Source: Telmatospirillum sp. J64-1
Lineage (GTDB): Bacteria > Pseudomonadota > Alphaproteobacteria > Rhodospirillales > Magnetospirillaceae
DNA: 64,000 bases
Direction: 5' to 3'
NCBI RefSeq assembly: GCF_006980715.1
Contig: NZ_SBHN01000001.1
Location: 124,001 to 188,000 of the forward strand
Made by a program: the position numbers and the translations under genes. The notes beneath the pieces are model-generated. The model saw nothing but the letters and a program-made list of their open reading frames with translations, made no database searches and had not been told where the DNA came from. Below are positions 55,028 through 62,858 of this stretch, piece by piece. Position 1 is the stretch's first letter, and every line of letters starts with the position of its first letter.

Positions 55028-56022
55028 CCGACCTGTTCGGAAGACTGCCGGGCGGCGAAGGCGTGGAAGCCGTGAAGATCGCGGGGCACGGACTGTCGGC
55101 GCGCTTTCTCACCTATGGCGCAACGCTCCAGGACTTGCGGTTGGACGGTTTCGACCATTCCCTGGTGCTGGGCTTCGACGATCTGGAGGGCTATCTGGCC
55201 CATCCCGATCTTTACTTCGGCGCCATGGTCGGCCGCTACGCCAACCGGATCGGCGAGGGTAGGGCGGCCATCGGCGGGCGGGAGTGCCAGCTCGACCGCA
55301 ATTTCCTTGAGCGGCATCTGCTTCATGGCGGAAGCGAGGGTAGCTCGCGCCGCAATTGGCGAATCGCCGCGCATTCGGGGGAAGAGGTGACCTTCATCGA
55401 CACGCTGCCGGACGGACATATGGGATTTCCGGGACGGTTAAATGTGCGTGTGACCTTCGCCGTCCAGCCCGGCCCCGCGCTTTCCATTCGGGTCGAGGCC
55501 GAGACGGATGCGGAAACCCTCTGCAATTTCGCCCATCATTCTTATTTCAACCTGGGTGGCGGCCCCACGGTCGAAGGCCACCTGTTGCAGATTGCCGCCG
55601 ACCATTACCTGCCCGTGACCGATACCCTCATCCCCACGGGGGAAGTCGCCCCGGTGGACGGCATGCCCTTCGACTTCCGCATTCCCGTCCGCTTGACTGC
55701 CGATCGGCTGGCAACCGGATACGACCACAATTTCTGCCTTTCCCCCCGGCGTTCGGACCTGCGGGCCGTCGCCTGGCTGGCATCGCCCGACGGCGCTCTC
55801 TCCATGACCATCAAGACCTCGGAGCCCGGCCTGCAATTCTATGGTGGCGCGGCCATCTCCACCCGCCATCACGGCCCCCATGCCGGGCTGGCCCTGGAGC
55901 CCCAGATCTGGCCGGATGCCCCGAACCATCCCCACTTCCCCTCCGCCCTTCTCCGACCAGGTGAAATCTACGCGCAGCACACGCTTTTCGCCTTCGCGGG
56001 TGAAAGGAAACAGGATTGGTGA
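55024..56022 (+). CDS. galM: Aldose 1-epimerase
   Basis: 332 residues with a GTG start at 55024 that overlaps the lactonase stop (GTGA). GalM signatures: YGATLQDLRL, GRYANRIGEGRA, HLLHGGSEG (active-site His) and, in the middle, CNFAHHSYFNLGG with the catalytic His, then GYDHNFCL and a Glu in LALEPQIWPDAPNH. It interconverts sugar anomers so that the 1-dehydrogenase gets its preferred form. Last gene of the chvE/arabinose operon. Confidence 0.93.
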   Translation: MTDLFGRLPGGEGVEAVKIAGHGLSARFLTYGATLQDLRLDGFDHSLVLGFDDLEGYLAHPDLYFGAMVGRYANRIGEGRAAIGGRECQLDRNFLERHLLHGGSEGSSRRNWRIAAHSGEEVTFIDTLPDGHMGFPGRLNVRVTFAVQPGPALSIRVEAETDAETLCNFAHHSYFNLGGGPTVEGHLLQIAADHYLPVTDTLIPTGEVAPVDGMPFDFRIPVRLTADRLATGYDHNFCLSPRRSDLRAVAWLASPDGALSMTIKTSEPGLQFYGGAAISTRHHGPHAGLALEPQIWPDAPNHPHFPSALLRPGEIYAQHTLFAFAGERKQDW

Positions 56023-56153
56023 CAGCGCATATCCTCTATGCCTTCTTTTCATGAGGGAAGAGATTGATACCGACAAGGAAAGCAGTTTATAGCCATCTTC
56101 CTTGAGACGGCGGCAGAACCGCATGCCGCATCGTGCTCTACCGGAGAAAGTGG

Positions 56154-57353
56154 ATGGCGCAAGATTTGAAACCGGTGACGGCCCCTGTCGGAATAGTGCT
56201 TTTTGCTCTGGCGATGGGTGGTTTCGCGATCGGAACTACTGAATTCGCGGCAATGAGTCTTTTACCTTATTTTTCCGAGGGACTTGGCATCGATGCGCCG
56301 ACCGCCGGTCATGTGATCAGCGCCTATGCCCTGGGCGTCGTCGTTGGGGCCCCGGCCATTGCCGTTCTGGCCGCCAAGCTGCCTCGGCGCGCCTTGCTGA
56401 TCGGTCTGATGGCCGTTTTCGCCATCGGCAACGCCCTGAGCGCGCTCGCTCCGTCCTATGGCTGGATGCTGGCCTTCCGTTTCCTCAGCGGCTTGCCGCA
56501 CGGCGCCTATTTCGGCGTTGCCGCACTGGTGGCCGTCTCCATGGTGCCGGCGACGCGCCGCGCCCAGGCCGTGGCCGGGGTGATGACCGGGTTGACCGTC
56601 GCCACCATCATCGGTGTTCCGCTGGCCAGCATGATCGGCCAGATGATCGGTTGGCGCTGGGGCTTCGGCCTGGTGGCCGCCCTGGCGGTCCTGACCATGG
56701 CGCTGATCTGGATATTCGCGCCCCAGGGCGGCGTCCATCCCGGGGCCAGCCCGTGGCGGGAGCTGGGGGCGCTGAAGCGCCGTCAGGTCTGGCTGACCCT
56801 GGGCACCGGGGCCATCGGTTTCGGCGGCATGTTCGCGGTCTACAGCTATCTGACCTCCACCCTGCTTGCCGTGACCAAGGCGCCCGAGCACCTGATCCCC
56901 ATCGTGCTGGCGGTGTTCGGGATCGGCATGACGCTGGGCAACATCATCGGGGCGAAGGCCGCCGACAAGGCCTTGATGCCGTCGATCGGCGGCATCCTGT
57001 TGTGGAGCTGCATCGCCCTGGTGCTATTCGTGTTCAGTGTCGGCAATATCTGGACGATAACCATCGCCGTCTTCCTGATCGGGTGCGGCGGGGGGCTCGG
57101 TACCATGCTCCAGACGCGCCTGATGGATGTGGCGGGCGATGCCCAGATGCTGGCGGCCGCCCTCAACCACAGCGCCTTCAACACGGCGAATGCCCTGGGT
57201 CCCTTCCTCGGTGGCCTGGCGATCGCCGGGGGCTATGGCTGGGCGTCCACCGGCCTGGTGGGCAGCATGCTGGCCCTGGGCGGCCTCATGTTCTGGGGTT
57301 TGTCGGTGATGAGCGACAGAAACAAGCCCCTCTGCGAGGGTCAGGCCTCCTGA
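56154..57353 (+). CDS. MFS transporter, AraJ-like
   Basis: 399 residues from the ATG at 56154, 131 nt after galM; a frame start at 56133 is less well placed. Twelve membrane segments; the N-terminus GFAIGTTEFAAMSLLPYFSEGL and the loop FLSGLPHGAYFGVAAL are characteristic of the AraJ/YdhP sugar-efflux group of the DHA1 family. A sugar or drug exporter of unknown substrate. Its position next to the arabinose operon may be functional (release of excess sugar) or accidental. A strong terminator follows. Confidence 0.88.
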   Translation: MAQDLKPVTAPVGIVLFALAMGGFAIGTTEFAAMSLLPYFSEGLGIDAPTAGHVISAYALGVVVGAPAIAVLAAKLPRRALLIGLMAVFAIGNALSALAPSYGWMLAFRFLSGLPHGAYFGVAALVAVSMVPATRRAQAVAGVMTGLTVATIIGVPLASMIGQMIGWRWGFGLVAALAVLTMALIWIFAPQGGVHPGASPWRELGALKRRQVWLTLGTGAIGFGGMFAVYSYLTSTLLAVTKAPEHLIPIVLAVFGIGMTLGNIIGAKAADKALMPSIGGILLWSCIALVLFVFSVGNIWTITIAVFLIGCGGGLGTMLQTRLMDVAGDAQMLAAALNHSAFNTANALGPFLGGLAIAGGYGWASTGLVGSMLALGGLMFWGLSVMSDRNKPLCEGQAS

Positions 57354-57372
57354 CCCTGACACTTTTTCCCTG

Positions 57373-57414
57373 AAAAGGCGGTGACGGCAGGAGCTTGCTG
57401 TTGCCGCCTTTTTT
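57373..57414 (+). terminator. Rho-independent terminator after the MFS gene
   Basis: AAAAGGCGG pairs with CCGCCTTTT, with an inner GCAG/GCTG segment, and a run of T follows. It lies 20 nt after the stop at 57353 and separates the MFS gene from the ABC/TauD operon. Confidence 0.85.
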
Positions 57415-57483
57415 GTATCCGCTCCGTTTTCTCTCCCACGCTGGTCATACTGCCGAAGAATTTCGCCCGGGCTGCCAGCCCCA

Positions 57484-57536
57484 TTGACAAAGGCCGACGC
57501 CGCAGAAATATTAATCTATCTAGTCTATAGATTAAT
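57484..57536 (+). promoter_or_regulatory. Promoter and palindromic operator of the tau-like operon
   Basis: TTGACA (57484-57489), 17-nt spacer, AATATT (57507-57512). A perfect 10-bp inverted repeat ATTAATCTAT-N7-ATAGATTAAT (57510-57536) begins at the -10 box and runs to the ribosome site AGGAG. The arrangement predicts strong repression by a regulator not encoded nearby. Confidence 0.65.
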
Positions 57537-57547
57537 AGGAGTATGTG

Positions 57548-58567
57548 ATGTCCCAATGGCTTTCCGGCCCCAGAACCCTCGCGGCGGCGGTGGGGGTCGC
57601 CTCCGTCCTGATGTCCGGCACGGCTTCGGCGGAAGTCTCGGAAGTGCGTTTGGCGCAGCAATTCGGTCTCAGCTATCTGCCCCTGATCATCGCCAAGCAC
57701 GAGAACCTGATCGAGAAGCATGCGCGGGAAGCCGGCCTGGGCGAGATCAAGGTCACCTGGGCGCAGCTCAGCGGCGGGGCCGCGACCAATGATGCCTTGC
57801 TTTCGGGCGGGATCGACTTCGCGGCTGCGGGCATCGGCCCCGTTCTGACGATCTGGGACAAGACGCGCGGGAATTACGATGTCCGGGGCGTGGTCGCCCT
57901 GGATGCGACTCCGCTCTTCCTCAACACCAACAATCCCAATGTCCAGTCCCTGGCCGATTTCACCGACCGGGACCGCATCGCGGTGCCTGCGGTCAAGGTC
58001 TCGATCCAGTCGGTGGTCTTGCAGATCGCCGCCGAGCAGGCCTTCGGGGAAGGCAGGCACGAACAGCTCGACAACCTGACCGTCTCGCTGCGCCATCCCG
58101 ACGCCACGGCGGCCCTGCTGTCGGGCGGCACCGAGATTACGGCGCATTTCGCGACGCCGCCCTTCAGCTTCCAGCAATTGGAGGACCCGAACATCCACCG
58201 GGTGCTGTCGAGCTACGACGTCCTGGGCGGCCCGGCGACGCTGAACGTGCTCTACACCACCGCCAAGTTCCGCAACGACAATCCCGGGGTCTACCGGGCG
58301 GTCATCGCCGCCATAGAGGAGGCCAACGAGATCATCGCTTCCGACAAGGCGAGGGCGGCGGAAATCTATGTGACGGCGGAACAGTCCAACCTGACGCCCG
58401 AATTCGTCCGGCGAATTATCAGCGACGAGGACATCTCCTACCGCACGACGCCGCTCAACACCCAGGTCATCGCCGATTTCCTGTATCGCACGGGCAGCAT
58501 CAAGACCAAGCCGGAGTCGTGGAAAGACTACTTCTTTCCGGAGGTACACGGCGATGCAGGGAGCTGA
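57548..58567 (+). CDS. ABC transporter substrate-binding protein (SsuA/TauA family)
   Basis: 339 residues from the ATG at 57548, 6 nt after AGGAG; a GTG at 57545 is less likely. Signal peptide of about 28 residues ending ASA before EVSEVRLAQQFGLSYLPLIIAKHENLIEKHA, the start typical of nitrate/sulfonate/taurine-type binding proteins. SGGAATNDALLSGGIDFAAAGIGP (about residues 78-101) is the ligand loop. It would bind an alkyl sulfonate or similar organic anion; the exact ligand is not evident. The ATPase gene overlaps its end. Confidence 0.88.
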   Translation: MSQWLSGPRTLAAAVGVASVLMSGTASAEVSEVRLAQQFGLSYLPLIIAKHENLIEKHAREAGLGEIKVTWAQLSGGAATNDALLSGGIDFAAAGIGPVLTIWDKTRGNYDVRGVVALDATPLFLNTNNPNVQSLADFTDRDRIAVPAVKVSIQSVVLQIAAEQAFGEGRHEQLDNLTVSLRHPDATAALLSGGTEITAHFATPPFSFQQLEDPNIHRVLSSYDVLGGPATLNVLYTTAKFRNDNPGVYRAVIAAIEEANEIIASDKARAAEIYVTAEQSNLTPEFVRRIISDEDISYRTTPLNTQVIADFLYRTGSIKTKPESWKDYFFPEVHGDAGS

Positions 58568-59354
58568 ACGCATGGCGGCACCCGCCGTCCATCCCGCCGA
58601 GACGCTTCTCGACGTGCGCAACGTCACCCTGACCTACCGGACCGGCAGGCAGATCGTGACCGCGGTGCGGGGGCTCGACCTCGGCGTGGCACAAGGCGAG
58701 CGCCTGGTGGTGATCGGCCCTTCGGGCTGCGGCAAGTCCAGCCTGCTGAAGGCCGTGGGCGGGTTCATCCGCCCGACGGCGGGGACGATCCTGCTGGAGG
58801 ACCGCAAGGTGGAGCGGCCCGGCCCGGACCGGATGATGGTCTTCCAGGAATTCGACCAGTTGCTGCCGTGGAAGACGGTGCTGGGCAATGTGGTGTTTCC
58901 GCTTGTCGCCAGCCGACGTTTTCCCCGCGCGGCGGCCAAGGAACAGGCTCTGCGGGTCCTCACCCTGGTGGGGCTGGAGAAATTCATGCACGCCTTCCCG
59001 CACACGCTGTCGGGCGGCATGAAGCAGCGTGTCGCCATCGCCCGCGCCTTGGCGATGGAGCCGCGCCTTCTGCTGATGGACGAGCCTTTCGCCGCCCTGG
59101 ACGCGCTGAACCGGCGGCGCATGCAGGACGAGGTGCTGCGCCTGTGGCAGGAACTGCACTTCACCTTGCTGTTCATCACCCATTCCATCGAGGAAGCGAT
59201 CCTGCTGGGCAGCCGCATCGTGGTGATGTCGCCTCATCCCGGCCGGATCATTGCCGATATCAGCCATGACGGCAGTCCTTCCCCGGCCCTGACGCGCCGG
59301 CTGCACCATCTGCTGACGGAAGGAGGCGAGGATGCTCGCGCCACAGCCTCTTGA
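58554..59354 (+). CDS. ABC transporter ATP-binding protein (SsuB/TauB family)
   Basis: 266 residues. Walker A GPSGCGKSS at residues 55-63, Q-loop MVFQEFDQLLPWKTVLGNV, signature LSGGMKQRVAIARAL, Walker B LLLMDEPFAALD and switch His in FITHSIEEA, all as in the nitrate/taurine group. It starts 14 nt inside the binding-protein gene with GGAGG upstream, and overlaps the permease gene by 23 nt; a start at 58572 is equally well spaced. Confidence 0.93.
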   Translation: MQGAERMAAPAVHPAETLLDVRNVTLTYRTGRQIVTAVRGLDLGVAQGERLVVIGPSGCGKSSLLKAVGGFIRPTAGTILLEDRKVERPGPDRMMVFQEFDQLLPWKTVLGNVVFPLVASRRFPRAAAKEQALRVLTLVGLEKFMHAFPHTLSGGMKQRVAIARALAMEPRLLLMDEPFAALDALNRRRMQDEVLRLWQELHFTLLFITHSIEEAILLGSRIVVMSPHPGRIIADISHDGSPSPALTRRLHHLLTEGGEDARATAS

Positions 59355-60198
59355 TCCCACGGCCGAGCTTCGTCCTGCCCCGGTGCGGGACGACCCGGAT
59401 GCCCAGGATTTGCCGCTTTGGCGGCGTGTGCTGGAGGTGCCGCTGGTCCGCCGGCTGGCCATCCTGGCCGTGCTGGCCTCGCTCTGGCAGGCCTATGCGA
59501 TGTTCAAGGGCAACGCGCTGATCCTGCCCAGTTTCCTGGATGTCGCCGACGCCTTCTTCACGGCCCTGGGCGACGGGCGCATCCCGGCGGCGGTCGCGAC
59601 CTCCTTGCAGGTCCTGGTGATCGGCTATGCGCTGGGCGTCGCCGCGGCGCTGGTGCTGACGACCCTTGCCATCACCACCCGCCTGGGACGCGACTTGCTG
59701 GCGACGCTGACGGCGATGTTCAATCCCCTGCCGGCCGTGGCCCTGCTGCCGCTGGCCTTCCTGTGGTTCGGCCTGGGCCAGCCCAGCCTGATCTTCGTCA
59801 TCATCCATTCCGTCCTCTGGCCCGTCGCCCTGTCCACCCTGACCGGCTTCACCACGGTCGGCGAGACCATGCGCATGGCGGCGGTCAATGTGGACCTGCG
59901 CGGCCCCCGCCTCGTGGTGCTGGTCCTGATCCCGGCGGCTTTCCCGCAGATCCTGAGCGGCCTGCGCATCGGCTGGGCCTTTGCCTGGCGGACCCTGATC
60001 GCGGCGGAACTGGTCTTCGGCGTCACCTCCTCATCCGGCGGGTTGGGCTGGTTCATCTTCGAGAACCGCAACCGGCTGGAGACCGATCTGGTCTTCGCCG
60101 GGCTGGTGACGGTGATCCTGATCGGCCTCGTGGTGGACGCGATCCTGTTCCGCCTGATCGAACGTGCCACCGTCCAGAAATGGGGAATGCAGCGATGA
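59332..60198 (+). CDS. ABC transporter permease (SsuC/TauC family)
   Basis: 288 residues, about six membrane segments after a polar N-terminus of about 40 residues. The EAA loop is visible as MRMAAVNVDLRGPRLVVLVLIPAAFPQILSGLRIG, which docks the ATPase, followed by AWRTLIAAELVFGVTSSSGGLG. The binding protein, ATPase and permease genes overlap and so form one importer unit. The TauD-type dioxygenase follows. Confidence 0.93.
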   Translation: MLAPQPLDPTAELRPAPVRDDPDAQDLPLWRRVLEVPLVRRLAILAVLASLWQAYAMFKGNALILPSFLDVADAFFTALGDGRIPAAVATSLQVLVIGYALGVAAALVLTTLAITTRLGRDLLATLTAMFNPLPAVALLPLAFLWFGLGQPSLIFVIIHSVLWPVALSTLTGFTTVGETMRMAAVNVDLRGPRLVVLVLIPAAFPQILSGLRIGWAFAWRTLIAAELVFGVTSSSGGLGWFIFENRNRLETDLVFAGLVTVILIGLVVDAILFRLIERATVQKWGMQR

Positions 60199-60251
60199 CC
60201 TCTTCCTCCTTTGCCTCCCGAGACAATGACAGCAACAGAAGGAATTACGAG

Positions 60252-61145
60252 ATGACCGCGATCGCCAATGCCGTGGCCGAGCAATTCGGCCTGACCACCC
60301 GCCAGCTCGGTCCGGGGTTCTTCGCCGAGATCGGCGGGGTGGACCTGTCGCAGCATCTTTCCGCTGCGACCATCAGCGAGATCCGCGAAGCCTTGAACCG
60401 GCACGGCGTGCTGCTGTTCCGTGGCCAGCGCCTGTCCGAGGCCGATCAGGTCCGCTTTTCCCGCCAGTTCGGCGAACTGATGGGGCATGTCCTGACGCAA
60501 TACCTCCATCCCCGGCATCCGGAAATCCTGGTGGTTTCCAACATCCAGGAGAATGGACGGAATATCGGCCTCGCCGATGCCGGTCATCACTGGCATGCCG
60601 ACCTCACCTATCTGGCGGAGCCGAGCCTGGGCTCGCTGCTCTATGCGCGCGAGGTGCCGGAGACGGGTGGCGATACCCTTTTCGCCGATTTGGCGGGCGC
60701 TTACGATGCCTTGCCGCAAGAGGTGAAGGACCGGATCGAATCCTTGCAGGCGGTGCATCTCTATCTCGACACCTACGAGCGCCTGCGCAAGGAAAACAGC
60801 CAGCGGCCCGAACTGACCGAGGAGCAATGGGCCAGCCTGCCCGACGTGCTCCATCCGGTGGTCGCCATCCATCCCGAAAGCGGACGCCGGACCCTCTATG
60901 TCTCCGAAGGCTTCACCTCCCACATCCCGGGCATCCCGCGGGAGGAAAGCGACGAATTGCTGAGCTATCTTTTCGCCCATTCCACCAGCGACGCCTTCCT
61001 CTACCGTCACCGCTGGGAGAAGGGGGACCTGCTGTTCTGGGACAATCGCCGGACCGTGCATAAGGCCGCCGGGGGCTATGCCCTGCCGCAACGGCGCCTG
61101 ATGCACCGGACCACCATCAAGGGAACGAGGCCCACCGGTCCGTAA
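60252..61145 (+). CDS. TauD/TfdA family Fe(II)/2-oxoglutarate dioxygenase
   Basis: 297 residues from the ATG at 60252, 8 nt after AAGGA; an ATG at 60195 that overlaps the permease stop would add 19 residues. Fe ligands are H115 and D117 (HHWHADLTY) and H270 (WDNRRTVHKA), with R286 (MHRTTIKG) for 2-oxoglutarate. This family oxidises taurine, alkyl sulfonates, sulfate esters, 2,4-D-type ethers and similar acids. With the upstream importer it should release sulfite or another group from the imported anion. The distinct substrate-loop sequence does not settle taurine versus other substrates. Confidence 0.9.
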   Translation: MTAIANAVAEQFGLTTRQLGPGFFAEIGGVDLSQHLSAATISEIREALNRHGVLLFRGQRLSEADQVRFSRQFGELMGHVLTQYLHPRHPEILVVSNIQENGRNIGLADAGHHWHADLTYLAEPSLGSLLYAREVPETGGDTLFADLAGAYDALPQEVKDRIESLQAVHLYLDTYERLRKENSQRPELTEEQWASLPDVLHPVVAIHPESGRRTLYVSEGFTSHIPGIPREESDELLSYLFAHSTSDAFLYRHRWEKGDLLFWDNRRTVHKAAGGYALPQRRLMHRTTIKGTRPTGP

Positions 61146-61151
61146 AAACCA

Positions 61152-61183
61152 CCTGCCGCGCCGGCTGGTCCCGGCGCGGCAGG
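61152..61183. terminator. Terminator hairpin between convergent operons
   Basis: Perfect 13-bp GC stem (arms 61152-61164 and 61171-61183) with a 6-nt loop between the stops of the dioxygenase (+) and AtuA-related (-) genes. On the minus strand it is followed by TGGTTTTTAC, a U-rich tail, so it best serves the AtuA operon; on the plus side there is no T-run. Confidence 0.75.
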
Positions 61184-61189
61184 CCCCTA

Positions 61190-61516
61190 TCAGGCCGGAG
61201 CCTCTTCGCGGCCTTCCGGTATCTCGATATCCAGGATCATCGGCCCCAGGCATTTGCCATGGGCATCCAGGGCCAGGGAACGGGTAACGCCGCCCGCCAG
61301 GGCCCCGCGCAGGACGAAGTTCAGCGCGCCCAGCTTGGGTAGCTCGTAGCGCAGGACCTCTCCCTTCGTCAGATCGGCGAAATGTTCGCGCACCCGGTCT
61401 GCGGTCAGCCAGCGTTCCAGACAGGGATAATCTGCCATGTCGTAGACGATGACGGAGATATTGGAGGTGTCGCCCTTATCGCCGGCACGGGAATGTGCGA
61501 TCTCTCTCAGCCGCAT
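61190..61516 (-). CDS. AtuA-related small protein (AtuA C-terminal-like domain)
   Basis: 108 residues. The opening LREIAHSRAGDKGDTSNISVIVYD (core HSRAGDKGDTSNI) is the signature of the domain that forms the C-terminus of long AtuA proteins and here is encoded separately, 1 nt after the atuA-like gene. It presumably forms a complex with the larger protein. The biochemical role of this family, known from acyclic terpene utilisation clusters, is not established. Confidence 0.85.
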   Translation of the reverse strand: MRLREIAHSRAGDKGDTSNISVIVYDMADYPCLERWLTADRVREHFADLTKGEVLRYELPKLGALNFVLRGALAGGVTRSLALDAHGKCLGPMILDIEIPEGREEAPA

Positions 61517-61517
61517 C

Positions 61518-62858
61518 TCAGCTCTCCATCATTTCGACGGAAGTCCGCGCCACGTCTTCCGGGATCAGGGTGGAAACGATGCCGATGATTTCCCGGGCCG
61601 ACTTGCTCACGCCGCCACCGCCGGCCGGGCCGTTGAGATAGAGGGCATCCACTTCCTGTGCGATCCTTTGCGCGTCTTCCAGGCTTTCCGTCCGTCCGGC
61701 GATGCGCGCGCGCACTTCGGCTGGCATCGGGGCGGCGGAGGACAGGTGCCCGCCCAGGATGGAATCCACGCCGATCAACTCGCTGCGCATCTCCTTGCAG
61801 CGCAGGCCGGTCAGGCGCAGGCGCTCCTCGATGATCCTCAGGGCCAGCTTGCCCCGTTCGACGGCCCCGGGACCGGCATAGCTGATCTGCCCCTCGCCGA
61901 CATAGCTGTCCACATATCCCAGAGAGACCTTGAGAAGCTTGGTCTTGGGGGAACCGTCGGCGCCGCTGATCCGCACCCGGTCCGGCCCAATCTCTTCCAT
62001 GGTCACATTCGAGAAATCGGCCACCACATCGGGCTGGAAATAGCGCCGGGGGTCGTGGATCTCGTAGAGCAGCTGCTCCTTGCAGGTTGCCGCCGAAACC
62101 TTGCCGCCCGATCCCGGGGTCTTGGTGATGACCACGGTGCCGTCTTCGGAAACCTCGCCGATGGGCATGCCGAGACGGGCGAGGTCCGGTACGTCCTTGT
62201 AGTGAGGATCGGCGAAATAGCCGCCGGTGATCTGGCCCGCGCATTCCAACAGATGCCCGACCAGGATGCCGCGCCCCAGCCGGGTCCAGTCTTCCTTTCC
62301 CCAGCCGAATTCATGGATCAGGGGGGCGAGGAACAGCGCGGGGTCTGACGCCCGCCCGGTGATCACCACATCAGCCCCTTCCTGCAAGGCCCGCAGGATC
62401 GGTCCTGCTCCCAGATAGGCATTGGCCGAAATCAGCCTGTCGCGGAAAGCCTGGACCGGCTCGTCCGTTTCCATCACCGAATAATCGCCGGCCATGACCT
62501 GATCCAGGACATCGTCGCCCATCACGGCGGCGATCTTCAGCCCGGCAAGGCCCAACTGGCGAGCCACCGCGCGCACCTTCTGCGCGGCGGCTAGGGGATT
62601 GGCCGCTCCCATATTGGTGATGATGCGGATGCCCTTGCGGCGGCAGTCGGGCAGGACGGCCAGCATGCGTTCCGCCAACAGGGGGTCGTATCCCTGGGAA
62701 GGGTCCCGCATTTTCGCCTGCTGGGCCAGGGCGATGGTGCGCTCGGCCAGGCATTCGAAGATCAGGTAATCGATCTCCCCATTCCTCGCCAGATCGACGG
62801 CAGGATCGATGCGGTCACCGGAAAAACCGGCACCGGCGCCCAGGCGGATCGTCCTCAT
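61518..62858 (-). CDS. AtuA family protein (acyclic terpene utilisation type)
   Basis: 446 residues from the ATG at 62858 (MRTIRLGAGAGFSGDRIDPAVDLA); the open frame continues upstream to 63773 but that is the TRAP gene out of frame. Landmarks: IDYLIFECLAERTIALAQ, RIITNMGAANP, AAVMGDDVL and VITGRASDPALFL. AtuA-like proteins occur with acyl-CoA carboxylases in terpene use, yet here the partner is a TRAP transporter, suggesting a role with an imported acid. It overlaps the TRAP stop by 4 nt (ATGA). Confidence 0.87.
   Translation of the reverse strand: MRTIRLGAGAGFSGDRIDPAVDLARNGEIDYLIFECLAERTIALAQQAKMRDPSQGYDPLLAERMLAVLPDCRRKGIRIITNMGAANPLAAAQKVRAVARQLGLAGLKIAAVMGDDVLDQVMAGDYSVMETDEPVQAFRDRLISANAYLGAGPILRALQEGADVVITGRASDPALFLAPLIHEFGWGKEDWTRLGRGILVGHLLECAGQITGGYFADPHYKDVPDLARLGMPIGEVSEDGTVVITKTPGSGGKVSAATCKEQLLYEIHDPRRYFQPDVVADFSNVTMEEIGPDRVRISGADGSPKTKLLKVSLGYVDSYVGEGQISYAGPGAVERGKLALRIIEERLRLTGLRCKEMRSELIGVDSILGGHLSSAAPMPAEVRARIAGRTESLEDAQRIAQEVDALYLNGPAGGGGVSKSAREIIGIVSTLIPEDVARTSVEMMES

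Noticed and set aside
56060-56115. Weak hairpin (AAGGAA...TTCCTT) between galM and the MFS gene as terminator
   Set aside because: Only 6 bp of stem with a 17-nt loop and no T-run; too weak to annotate.
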